Below, piece by piece: positions 12,359-23,386 of a DNA stretch of 64,000 bases. How positions within the stretch are numbered: the first letter of the stretch is position 1; the number at the start of each line of letters is the position of its first letter. The notes under the pieces were generated by a model, which searched no databases, was not told where the DNA came from, and worked only from the letters and a program-made list of their open reading frames with translations. Position numbers and translations under genes: made by a program. Source of the DNA: Xiphias gladius (Eukaryota; Chordata; Actinopteri; Istiophoriformes; Xiphiidae); contig NC_053417.1 in NCBI RefSeq assembly GCF_016859285.1, forward strand, positions 23,744,706 to 23,808,705, given 5' to 3'.

Positions 12359-15300
12359 ATGCCCCGCTCATTTTTGGTGAAGAAGATCAAGCTTGATGAT
12401 TTCTCTTCGTCCAATGTGGCCACCTCCAATCATCATCACCACCTGGACGACTCGTTCACTTTTGCACGCTCCATCACAGACTCGGTGACCAGCCTTGGGG
12501 TTCGTCTCAGTGAGAATGGTGAGTTAACATGCCTCCACTAGCTCCGGTTAAAGATGTGCAAGCGCTCCCGCCTGTAGACCAGCTCCGGTGCTGATTTCAG
12601 CACGCCTGAATATTTCCACACGTAGCACAGATGGCATCCTCTTTTGTTTTTGTGCTGGGTGAGATTTTCTTTTGCCTCAGCCAATAACATGCTTGTAGAG
12701 TGTAAATTAATATGACACGTTACATGCAGCCGGCTGAATTTTGCATCACTATCCTGAATAATCCTCTCCAGAGGCACCCCACCCCCATCTCTGTGCTCCC
12801 AGACTTTTGTTTTTTGACTCCAGTGAAGGACAGACACAATTCAGGTCACAGCCACGGATTAGCTTATGTAAATAGGGAACAAAACATGTGTCTAATCAGG
12901 AGACGCTCCAGTTACGTATGTGTATGATTGCACCAACCCTGTGGTAGCTGAACCCGCACAGACTGACTATATCTGGTCCTCATCTGCAATAAAAAATTCG
13001 CGAATATGAGAGATGAGTATCGGATGATACATTTGTCCTTAGCTGTTATTGTCCTTGAGTTCCCATCACGGTCCGATCCTCCCTTGCCCCCCTCTTCCCA
13101 TCCAAATGGAGCATGCACAGTCTCCCCACCCCCATCGCTCCACTACATCTTTCTCTTCCTTCCGGGCATTTGAAAACTAGCAGGGGTTAGAGTTTCAGCC
13201 GTGCAGGCCTATCGTCGCCACTAGAGACATCTACACACTGTACAGTACAGCCGGGAGGGAGGCGGGGAGCTGGGCCAAGGGGATAGCGAAGGGAAGGAGA
13301 AAAAGGAGACAAAAATGCTTTGGGCAGCAATGAGGCTGATCACGTGACAGAGGTTGTACAGTAAACACGGAGAAAGGCACATAGCTTCACCGCGGTCGAC
13401 ACGCGTACCGGCCACGCTAAGCTCCAGTCAGCGCTGAGCGGCGACCTTCACTTTCGCGGTCCGCTTTAAGCTCGCCGCTTCCATTTTGTGGCCACGTTTA
13501 GAGGGCCATATGTGTGTCTTTGTTGTGATTTGTCAGGATATTTTCACAGTGCGAGAGGCTTCGTAGTCCATAGCCAAATGCTGTGATGATGCCCACCTGT
13601 TATTCAGCCATGTCAATAACAAGGCTCATCGAAATTTAGATGGAATTAACAAACCTTTTATTTGTGGTAAAAGAGACTGGACTGGTTTTTAAACTGTAAT
13701 GGTTTGTTAAATTTGAAACAACCTGTGGGGTAAAGACTAAAAAATGATAACTAGAAATATAAAGATTATATATATTTACCAGGCATATTTTGTAGCTTGT
13801 AATGAATGTTCTTTAGCTTTCCTGCTTCATGATTTTTATATAATTATTATTATTACTATTGAAGAATCCATTTGTATAGTTATTTTCGCTCTCTATTGTT
13901 CCTGCATCTATTGTTCAACACCATGAAAAATAAGCATTATATTAAAAGGAAGAAAAGAACGATAAGGCGCTACATTGATGTTGACAAAAGGCGTTTGATT
14001 TGAACAAAAGAATCCTTTTCATGCTGAGTCAAAAAAAAAAAAAGGCAAAAAGGCAAAATAGAAGAATTCTCAGCGAGGCTGAAATACCTAACATCAGCAC
14101 TTCTGCCGTGCCAGGAGATTTTCTTTCCCCCCATTGTGGAGACATTTGACTTGAGTGTCTGTTGAACAACAAAGAGGGGTGGCTGAGAGGGTCCATTAAT
14201 TACATCCTTGCTTTGCATTAGAGAAATGAGTCTATGAGCTGTAAAGGCTGATACAGCGTGACTCCTAAATGATGAGCTCCATGTCTGACCTTGGGTAATT
14301 GAAACATGGTAAACAACTCTGCTTACACGGATGCACTATGGCTTCTTGAACAAAAAAAACAAAAACAAAAAAAAATCGCAGCAAAATAAAGGCCATGTTG
14401 TCGTATGTAGTGCAAATGCTCTACAGCTATTTTTAACAGCCTGGTCTGTAGTGTGGCTGTAGAGCAGGTGGATGTGGCTGCATAAATACAGTTGAAGCTG
14501 CAGTATTTGATTGTAAATTCAATCGTCATTGTAAGAATTTAGATTTGAAAATGACAACCAGGAAACATTTCTTCACTTTTTAATTTGATTGAATTTTTTT
14601 TTTTAGAAAGCAAGCGCTGCTCTCCGTCAGACAAACACCATCTGCGTGGTTTAAAACAGTGGACCCATGCAGTGCAGCACGATAATGTGTGCACAGGCCT
14701 GGTGATTCCCTGTCCCCGGGTGTCACGGTCATGTCTCTGACAGAGTGGGTGTGTGAACAGAAACCCTTGGGAATGGAGATGCTGTAGTAGGAGAGCACTT
14801 CAGATGATTTCTTAATGGCCTGTTTCTTGAAGGCACTTCAGCGCGTTGGCTGCTGCAGGCAGGTGACCCTCTTCACAAACAATGTGTATGATGCCATGTC
14901 TCACATTATCAGCCCTCAAAGACACTGTGCTCCATAAACTATTATTGTGTGCCGCAGATACTTGATCTTCTCCAGCGCTCAACTCTTCTAACAGCTGTAC
15001 AGTTTTACAGATGATAGCCCATTGATCACTTCAAAACTTTGAATTTCATTAAAAAGCAGTCAATACCTAATTTCCACCGCTTGCTGCACACAGTGCTTAG
15101 GAATGGCTTTTTTTCTGCAGTTGTGCACTATTTCTCTCAGGAGAAGAATTTCAACACATTTTATATTTGCTCCAGTATGTTCAACCTATACAATATCAAC
15201 CCTGTTGGTGAAATGCATTTAGTATTTATTCAGCTCCTGAGCTTCACAGCATAAGAATACATATCGAGTTGTGTTTGGATGCGTTTAGCTGCCAGCGAGC

Positions 15301-16965
15301 CTTTCAGCTCATCTGGCACGGAGCTGCTTCGGAGGGAAAGGGAAAGACATGAACTGCCAACAAAAATACATCTCTCTGAAATCATGCTCTGCACAGTCGG
15401 GGGCATTTAAATCACTCGCGGTTGGTCTGCACTATGCTGCATGCTTGAAGAAGTAGCATGAAATCCTAGAGGGTGTAAGTAGCAATGTAACAAGTTGATC
15501 TGGTCCAAAACCAAAAAATGTATTTGTTCGCAGCAAAGAAACAATCAAACAAAAAAAACAAAACACACAGTAATTAATACAGAAAGCTCTCTCAAATCGT
15601 CTGTGCAACCTGTTTTGAGGTGTTTGTTTTTTAAGAACGCGCACATGAAAAAATAGAAAACCCTGGCCAAAATAAAAATTCTTGAGAAACAATGTACTTG
15701 TTAAGGTTCAGAGTTGAGACATGATTAAATCGTAATGCCTGCGAGCACAGAACCTTCATTTAGCAAACGTGGAGACGGGCCCCAGCCACAGAGGGCTGAC
15801 ATCCCATAGATGATGCCTGATGTCTGATCAATGAGACTGCTTTATTTAAGAGGGGATTTAATATGCATCTTCTCGCGCAGGAGACTTCCTTGATGAGCTA
15901 TTATCTAGCGCGGATCCTGGCTCTAAAATTGCAAGCTTCTTAAATGCAACTCAGCGCATCATGTTTCCCTGCATCACCGCACCACTGCGTGTGCAACCTG
16001 TGAACTCTGGAAAAAATGCAGTTAGCTCCGCGCTGCCACTCACTCTTCCACCATTTTACGAAGGGCAATCATCCAACATGATAATCATGCAATCACCAGC
16101 GTGTCACTGTGTCCTTATCCATCACAACCCCTGGCCAACTGTGTTTGCGTGTGTCTCTTACCCAGGCTACATCCAGGATTACATCACGCCATCTGTATAC
16201 CAGGGGGAGAAGAAGATGGAGCACAAGCTGGCTTCGCCGGTGTCAGACCCCCTGTACACCCAAGTGAGCAGCGGCGAGGAGTACTGTGACCCCGACCTGA
16301 AGCACCCCGACAGCCCCCAGTCTGGCATGACAGCCAGCGGCTTCTACAGTGGTGAATCGGAGGCCCTGGCCGAGGGTTACACCATGGATGCCTTCTTCAT
16401 CTCTGACGGGCGCTCGAGGCGAAAGGGGGACGGCGAGAGTCGTGGAGGGAGCTCAAGAAGTAGCAGCGCCAACGCTGGGGCTCAGGAGAGGGGGGCCGGC
16501 ACACCTCGCCACACCTGCAACGAGTGCGGCAAGACGTACGCCACGTCCTCCAACCTCAGCAGACACAAGCAGACGCACCGCAGCCTGGACAGCAAGATGG
16601 CCCGCAAGTGTCCCACCTGTGGTAAAGTGTATGTGTCCATGCCGGCGTTGGCCATGCACATCCTCACCCACGACCTCAAGCACAAGTGCGAAGTGTGCAG
16701 CAAGGCTTTCAGCCGGCCGTGGCTCCTTCAAGGTCACATGCGCTCACACACGGGGGAGAAGCCCTTTGCCTGCGCCCACTGTGGCAAAGCCTTTGCTGAC
16801 CGTTCAAACCTCCGCGCCCACATGCAAACACACTCTGCCTTCAAGCACTACAGATGCAAGCGCTGCAATAAGACCTTCGCTCTCAAGTCCTACTTGAACA
16901 AGCACTATGAGTCAGCTTGCTTCAAGGGCTCTGCAGACGAAGACGACTCTGGATCAGAAAACTAA
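12359..16965 (+). CDS. scrt2: Scratch family transcriptional repressor 2 (2 exons)
   Basis: Coding exons are 12359-12518 and 16166-16965, joined in phase 1 across a 3647-bp intron (donor GTGAGT, acceptor CCCAG). The product is 319 aa. Residues 1-9 (MPRSFLVKK) are the SNAG repression motif shared by Snail and Scratch proteins. Residues about 127-140 ([14 protein letters not shown]) are the Scratch-specific block. Five zinc fingers fill residues about 171-305; the last ends in Cys rather than His (HYESAC), as in the family. The [12 protein letters not shown] stretch resembles human SCRT2 (DPESPQS) more than SCRT1, and the srxn1/tcf15 neighbours also indicate scrt2. Family knowledge: a nuclear E2-box (CAGGTG) binding repressor in newly born neurons. 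The 334-residue open frame that begins at 15961 reads through intron sequence and is not the true start. Confidence 0.95.
12519..16165 (+). other. scrt2 intron 1
   Basis: The single intron holds no recognisable exon. It contains a moderately GC-rich patch at about 13080-13500, AT-rich DNA at 13740-13960, and single-base runs. The 15840-15960 stretch just before exon 2 remains open in the exon frame, but it has no SNAG start and lies before the acceptor. I saw no clear transposon family here, which is unusual for this window and fits an intron holding regulatory DNA. Confidence 0.6.
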
Positions 16966-17261
16966 CCACGAGGAAGAAGCAAAATTTTGAACCCCTGTTG
17001 TAGGTTCACCACCAATAACCCTGTTCACTCTGCCCTCCATGCCTTTTTTCTTCCCTTTTTTTAGAAAGCAATATTTTCACTGAGATTACGTGAAGAAACT
17101 CTAATGATTATGGCAAAGACAATTTCAAAAGATGCTGGATTTTTTCCCTGCACAGTAGCTAATCGTCCACAGAAACATACAATCAAACAACCTTCCCCCA
17201 AATAGAGACTGTAGATGATAGTTGTACACAATTAAGCAACATGTGCTCGCATGGATGTGGG

Positions 17262-17401
17262 CACATGCAAACACACACACGCACTCTCACACAGACATGA
17301 ATGCACACACAGACGCGCACGCAAACACATTCATGTACGCATGTGTGGACACACACATAAACACACACACACACACACACACACGCACACTTACACACAC
17401 A
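17262..17401 (+). repeat. CA-rich imperfect microsatellite
   Basis: Interrupted CACA/CGCA units, with a pure (AC) core near 17360-17384. It lies in the probable scrt2 3' untranslated region. Confidence 0.9.
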
Positions 17402-18349
17402 ATTATATATGAGGCCTGGCATGTGAATTTTTATCAATGACTATAATGATATTGATATCAATAGTAATAATATTTAGATTCCTGATATTTTATAGCAAAT
17501 AGTAATGAGAAAATGGAAAAAAAACATAAAAAAGGACTAACAGTGTTCTTTTGTTTTTTAGAGACAAAATGACCTCTTGTATTTTTATGCTGCTTTTTAT
17601 TTGCTAAGAATTGAATTCTTTTGCAACTGCCAACATGAACTTTTTATGAAAATGTGAACTATGACAGTATTTGCAAAAAAGGGAGATCATTTTAAAAGGT
17701 AAAAAGACAAAACCCCTTTTTCCACACCAATGTTTCAATTCAACGGATGTTATTTTTGTATTTGATTTTTCTAAAGTTATTTTTTTGTGCTTATTATCCC
17801 TTGTTGATCAAAAGCATCTTTGTAACTGTGGGTATTCAAAAAAAAAAGAAAAAAAAAGATGATTTAGATAAGCTACTCAAGATCATAGGCCATAGGTCAG
17901 TCAGTTTAATTCTCCAAGAGCAGTGATTTTAAAACGTTTAACCGGCCTGTTGAACAGGTTATCACACACTACGTTCGATCAAATTCATAGTCTCACCCTG
18001 ATGTACAGACTTGGACAAAAGCGCTGAGAGCCAGACCAAATGATCTGTCCTTATAAGTGCCATGTGCGGTTGACTTGTCTATAGCAATGGAAACTCTCGT
18101 TGTTCTTCCTCCACCATGGTGGCTTGCATAAACTCTGCTGCCTTTGTGGTGCATCGTACAGTCTTAACAAGCAATCTTCGCCCAGTGTTTGAGGTGCTCC
18201 CCCGCCGCCAGTGTTACCTCAGAGTGAAGGTATGGACTCACACACCCTCAGTTACAAAGTGACAGTCAAATTATTCTGTTTGTCTGTTTTATATGTCGCT
18301 CAAAGCTCCGCCCATGGTTTAGATGCATACCATCTATTTATCATGTAAA

Positions 18350-18405
18350 TACTTTATTTATCTACCTATTTATCTATCTATTTATTTATTTATTTACCTT
18401 ATTTT
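18350..18405 (+). repeat. TATT/TATC tetranucleotide repeat
   Basis: Mixed TATT, TATC and TACC units in the scrt2 downstream region. Confidence 0.8.
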
Positions 18406-18708
18406 GTGTATTTATTGAAGACTTGCTAATTTGTTAATTATCATGTATTTATTTATTGTTTATAATTGAACATCCATTGACCTTGTAAGATGCTGCTGAT
18501 CTTCAAAGAAAATGTTTATATGCATGAAAACTGTAGAGAGTCCGCGGGACTTAGTTTTTTAAAGAGGAACAATGTACAGTACCAGTGCTAGAAGACTTCA
18601 TACAAAGGAATGCAGAATTACTTTTGTTTTCGTGGCAATAACTTTACTGACACAGCAATTGACATGTATAACAATCACAGCTGTCCTGTTTTCAGTCGAT
18701 TTAGGGCA

Positions 18709-18714
18709 ATAAAA
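18709..18714 (+). terminator. Candidate polyadenylation signal of scrt2
   Basis: A canonical AATAAA lies 1.74 kb after the scrt2 stop codon. Long 3' untranslated regions are common for neuronal regulators. Position is the only support. Confidence 0.25.
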
Positions 18715-18720
18715 AGAAAA

Positions 18721-21047
18721 AATGACAATGAAACTCTAAAACATTCTCCAGCTTGCTGTTTCCCAAAAGTCCCCCCCCCCCCTCCCTCCCCTCCCCCCGC
18801 GACAGGAGGTTTGGCCCTTTTTGTCCTCAGATCTCAGGCAATAAGTGATTCCCGGAAATGGCTGACTTGATGCGCATGTAGATGTCGCCATGAAAATGTA
18901 ACAACATCCGTTTGTTAAGATTAGAGAGAGTCGAATAATTTAGGTGTACCTGGATCCCGCCTGAATTTATTTTTACCACCGAGGTTTTCAAAAAAATGCA
19001 AAAGCAATAACGATAGGGATGCGGTGACTATGAGCAACACTCGGTCCTTTATACAGCGAGTCCAACACTGCTGCAGGTGAAAGCTGCTGTTCCTTGATAG
19101 TTTCTTTTTTATTATTCTTATTTTAACTGTCTCTTTTGTTTTAAAGAGCAACCAGGTAAAAAAAAAAAAAAAAATCTCTTCTGGCAGCTGAAGGGGGGAG
19201 GCACGATATGACTGAAATGTTAGAAGGTTACATATTACACAACAGGATTACAATAATTCTCTTTTAGGTCACTGACATAATAAAGCGTTTAAATATAGTT
19301 AAAGCCAAAGTCACCACTGCTCCCAGATTTTTCCATTTAAAACAGCTGAGCAAGTCTCTGAGGTGTCACCGGAGAGAACCCCGCTGAGATTACGTGAGGA
19401 CGGCTGTATAGATCTCTAACCAGCACTAATGGAAACGATTCGGACGTGAACTGCCCCGGCAGGGAAAGTTTTCGAGACCGCCGAGGTAAAGCGACAGGCC
19501 GCCGCGCACTCCTAACTCCCCCGCCATTGGTCCCCTCGCCCTCCCCTCCCCGCCGGCCGCCCTCATCCCGTCCCCAATTGCCTCCGAACAGACGTGGCGA
19601 GGAGGAGATGTGCTGAAGTGGGACCGGCGGAGGGTGGCGGAGTGTGGGAGGATAACAGGTGTTTGCAGACAGACTGCAGATAGGGAGCGTAATTGAGTCG
19701 GCGAGCGACCTCCAAGGGGAAGGTCGAGCACCAGCAGGCAAATGCACCGTCAGCCATTTGCATATTCCAAAAGGACGGTGCGAACGCAGTAGTGCTGAGC
19801 CCCCCCGCCCCCCCCCAAAAAAGAAAAAACAAAACACACAACTGAGGAGAAAAGACAGAAAAAGAGGGGTTCCGGCTCTGCTTGTCTGTCTTCTCCTCCC
19901 TGTTTCGCCATCATCTCGTCAATGGTCGTCTAAGTGCTACAGCTGAATCTCTGCACGAGAGCATCCAAACCACCTGTCTCCTGACACTCACGTTGGCACG
20001 TTGCTGTGTTTTTGAACCAACGACGAAATGGTCACTTTCTATAGATTATTATTATTATTATTTATTTTTTTAAATATGTTTTACATTTCTTAATGTGGGA
20101 CAGGAATAGAATGGACCTCCAAAATCTGGGGACTGTGTTTTAATGAGGCAGATGAAAGTACTGAGGTCGTTGAAAACAGCTGCAGCTGGAAATGTAACGT
20201 CGGCTCGTCATCCAAAACAGTATCACAGATCCACCGCAGAGAAAATACTGACTACGGAGAAGGAGGCACAGTTTAATCCTAAACTTCTGGATTTAGACGT
20301 AGGGAAACATTGTTCCTCTTTGATCATTTTTTGTAAATATATTTGTAAATATATCACAGCAATAATATGACAATGCATGTAGACATTTAATTGCTCCTTT
20401 TTCTATTCATGTTTTTTTATTTAAAAAAAAAAAAAAAAAAAAGACAAATACAGGTACCAATTGCAGTCTGGGTGGCCATGTGAATCAGGGAGTGTTTTGA
20501 TTAAAAAGCTATCTGTTGTAAGTTACAAACAAAAACTTCAAACTCTGTGTATTCTCAAAGATTTGATCATGTTCTGTATGATTTCTCTGTTCTTGTTTTC
20601 TTTTATTTATGTGCCCGGCTTGGCTGCGCAATGAAAAAGTGCCAAAAAGTACGATTTCCATGACAAAAGCCTTCAACATATGGTTGGCTGCTTGAAACCT
20701 TCCATATGGTCCTCAAAGAGAAAAAAAAAAAAAAAAAAAAAAACTGATTAAGATTTTCCACTTTCTTTCTCACTCACTCTCTCTCTTCCTCTTTCGGTCT
20801 GTTTTTCTCTCTCTCTGTTCCAGCTGAGTATGAAGAAACTTAAGCCATGATTGCTAAAGGGGTGTTTTGATTTATCTTGTTCTGCTACAATTAATAATGA
20901 TGACAACAATAGCAATGATAACGTTAATAAAAACAATAGCACAAGGAACCTGCAAGTCCACTCTGATTTCTTTGAAAACAGGCACATTTGATTTTATTAA
21001 GAGGTAAAAAAAAAATGGGTGTTTTTTTTTTCATTATTTCATCACTA

Positions 21048-21117
<70 letters not shown>

Positions 21118-21250
21118 AGTGCAGATGTTTCTGGACAAACCGACCTGTTCATTCAATCTTCTGTTTACGCCCTTTCCTCATCATTTATATCTGTACGGAG
21201 CGAGTCTGGTGTATGCGTTTGCAACAGCCCTTTAGTCAACATTAACACAG
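18721..21250. other. Intergenic, with a GC-rich island at 19380-19800
   Basis: The island is CpG-rich and holds CAGGTG (19656-19661) and the octamer ATTTGCAT (19756-19763). Overlapping frames in several phases are a GC effect. The remainder is AT-rich with A runs (20416-20443, 20720-20744). Confidence 0.45.
21047..21117 (+). repeat. Compound (TC)n(CA)n(CG)n microsatellite
   Basis: A TC run passes into about 21 CA units and then about 7 CG units (21101-21115). The last 55 bp strictly alternate pyrimidine and purine. Confidence 0.95.
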
Positions 21251-22195
21251 TGGGTGATTACAGTTATGGCCATGCGCCACCAGCTGCAGCCTCCACCGTC
21301 GGTGTTCGCGGATGATTTCGGGAGGGGGGGGGGGAGTTTTGCTGTCAGCTTACAAACTTTTAATTCCGCCGCGCGCGGGGCACAGGGGACGCCAGCGTCC
21401 TCTTGTCCGCTCACGGCGGCCGAGAACGGGAGCCGCCGAGACGACCCGGCAACGCCGGTGCGGCTTTCGAGCGAGAGCTCCCGAGACGTCGGCGTTATCA
21501 AAGGCGGGGGCATCTGTTCCACCGCCATTAAGCCCTTCCTGGTCATTAAATTTTAATGGAACATTGATTTCATGCTGGAACTGCTCTTTCTGAGTGACTC
21601 AAAAAAAAAAAAAAAAAAAAAAGCCAGAGAAAAACATGGAACCAAAATAAAAATGAATCATGACAGCGAACGGGGATTATTATTCCGGGGCTTTTCTTGA
21701 TTGGTTTCCAGGGAATATACAACACGCGAATTCAATCGCTTGTGTCCTTCGGTGTCCTCCAGCAGCACAGCGGCGGTATAATGAGACAGCAGGCGGAGCG
21801 CGGCAGAGCCAGAGCGGGGACCCCAGCAACGAGACGCGAGCCGCGCTTTTTTCCATCGCTGCTGCTCCTGCGCCCGCTCATGTCGCTGAAAGGTAAACAA
21901 ATAACTACATAATCCGTCACATCTGTTTGCACACGCTGCCTCTCGTGAGAGTCAAGTGACAGGTCCGCGAACCAAGTGTTGCTTCTTGTGCGCGCAGTGC
22001 CGCAGATCGGGACTGTGGCCGGACCGCGCATCAGCATTCAGCTGCGGCACTCGGTCAAAACTTTACCCCGGCAGATGTTGCCCCTTATCGGATTTTATGA
22101 TGAAAGTAAATAACTGGTTTCATTAGGCTACATTGCAATGGACTGTAAAATGGGGACCCATGGAATCCAATTACATGACCCGCGGGTGTGCTGTG
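21251..22195. other. CpG-rich island with a possible small two-exon gene
   Basis: 21290-21530 and 21750-22060 are strongly CpG-rich. A frame from ATG 21781 to a GTAAAC donor at 21893 can be joined in phase to 21998-22113 (acceptor GCGCAG), giving a 75-residue Arg-rich peptide that matches nothing I recognise. This may be an unrelated promoter or enhancer instead. Confidence 0.25.
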
Positions 22196-22260
22196 TGAGT
22201 GTGTGTGTGTGTGTGTGTGCGTGTGTGTGTGTGTGTGCGTGCGTGCGTGTGTGTGTGTGT
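22196..22260 (+). repeat. (TG)n microsatellite with CG interruptions
   Basis: TG units broken by CGTG/CGTGCG variants. Confidence 0.9.
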
Positions 22261-22380
22261 AACAACAGCGGCTGTGAGTGATCAGCACCGGGAGGCAGGT
22301 AGGGAGACCGTGACCCTGCATACATATCCCTGCAACGCCCCTCCACAGCACGGCACGCAGCCGTCGCCTCCCACCCCGAG

Positions 22381-22387
22381 ACACACA

Positions 22388-22438
<51 letters not shown>
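22381..22438 (+). repeat. Compound (AC)n(AG)n microsatellite
   Basis: About 12 AC units followed directly by about 17 AG units. Confidence 0.95.
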
Positions 22439-22439
<1 letters not shown>

Positions 22440-22579
22440 ACATCAGGTAAATGACTGGAAACAGCCATTAAAATTGAGTGAGCTACACACAGACCTCAGA
22501 GATACTGACCTGAGAGTGCCTTCGTCTTCTGAGTGACTGCCTGAGAGATAATATAACTGCCCCCGGATGGGGTGAGGGG

Positions 22580-22624
22580 GGGTCACCCCAGGGTCACCCC
22601 AGGGTCACCCCAGGGTCACTCCAG
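22580..22624 (+). repeat. 11-bp GGTCACCCCAG minisatellite
   Basis: Four tandem units of GGTCACCCCAG are present; the last has one change (GGTCACTCCAG). Each repeat provides a GGGTCA motif (22580, 22591, 22602, 22613), all spaced by 5 bp. Confidence 0.85.
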
Positions 22625-22657
22625 GCGCCGACAGCAGCAGAAACAGGGCTATCGCAC

Positions 22658-22658
<1 letters not shown>

Positions 22659-22726
<68 letters not shown>
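22659..22726 (+). repeat. (CA)n microsatellite
   Basis: About 33 CA units with a single AAAC interruption near 22694. Confidence 0.95.
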
Positions 22727-22729
<3 letters not shown>

Positions 22730-22877
22730 CAGGGTGAAACACATTTGATTGTCACCAGAAAACAGTCATTATTCAATTTACAAGTCATATTAACCGGTGA
22801 GACGACGAGGGAACGCGTTTTCGTTGCAACTGGTGTCTCCGTCTTTTTCTCGGACACGTCAGAGAAAACGACATTTT

Positions 22878-23223
22878 GAAGCTGAAACGATTAGTCAGGT
22901 AACTGATTAGTCAAGTGACAGAAAAAATGATCAGCGACTGTTGTGAAAACCAATTAATCATTGAAATCGTTTTTCTTTTTTTCTAACAAATTTGCCAAAC
23001 ACCAGATGGTTTCAGCTTCTCAACTGGGACGATTTCCTGCCGTTCCGCTTTATATCAGCGCAAAACCGAACATCTTTGGGGTTTGGACTGATTGTCAGAC
23101 AAAACAAGCGATTTGAGTTTTGGAAAGCTGTGGACATCTTCCTCCATTTTTTTTAAGACGTATTGCAGATGGGACGATTGATTAATTGATTGATTGAGAA
23201 AATAATCGTTAGAGACAGCCCTA
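22878..23223 (-). mobile_element. Dispersed repeat of the GGGCTGCAACTA family
   Basis: It starts AAGCTGAAACGATTAGTCAG and ends ATAATCGTTAGAGACAGCCC. The core with CATCTTTGGGGTTTGGACTG is in the same order as in the other copies. Confidence 0.55.
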
Positions 23224-23224
23224 A

Positions 23225-23386
23225 AGATTGAATATCTTTGTGTTTTGGACTGTTGGTCGGACTAAAGTGAAGAGGTCACAATGGGTTTCAGAAAAGTGTG
23301 ATGGGCATTGTTTACCATTGGTATTTACAGACCAAACAACAGGCGATGAAAATAATCGTCTGTCGATTTTGATAATTGCAACTAAA
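23225..23386 (-). mobile_element. Partial dispersed repeat abutting the previous copy
   Basis: It resumes with AATATCTTTGTGTTTTGGAC and ends GATTTTGATAATTGCAACTA. It is the second half of the same family directly joined to a complete copy, so the pair arose by insertion or by tandem duplication. Confidence 0.45.

Larger units (their letters stand above)
16966..18720 (+). other. Probable scrt2 3' untranslated region
   Basis: The DNA after the scrt2 stop is AT-rich and T-run-rich, with no coding potential. It holds CA-rich simple sequence (17262-17401) and a TATT/TATC tetranucleotide stretch (18350-18405). The first strong AATAAA signal followed by a further AT-rich stretch that I noted is at 18709-18714. 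The actual cleavage point is not visible from sequence alone, so the end is a guess. Confidence 0.35.

Noticed and set aside
15961..16165. Upstream extension of the scrt2 exon 2 frame, with its own ATG
   Set aside because: It lacks the SNAG motif, precedes a good acceptor at 16165, and exon 1 at 12359 supplies the conserved N-terminus in phase.
19337..19837. 166-residue minus-strand frame in the CpG island
   Set aside because: Several overlapping frames are open here because of GC content; begins with a Phe/Gly run from a C-rich tract and matches nothing known.
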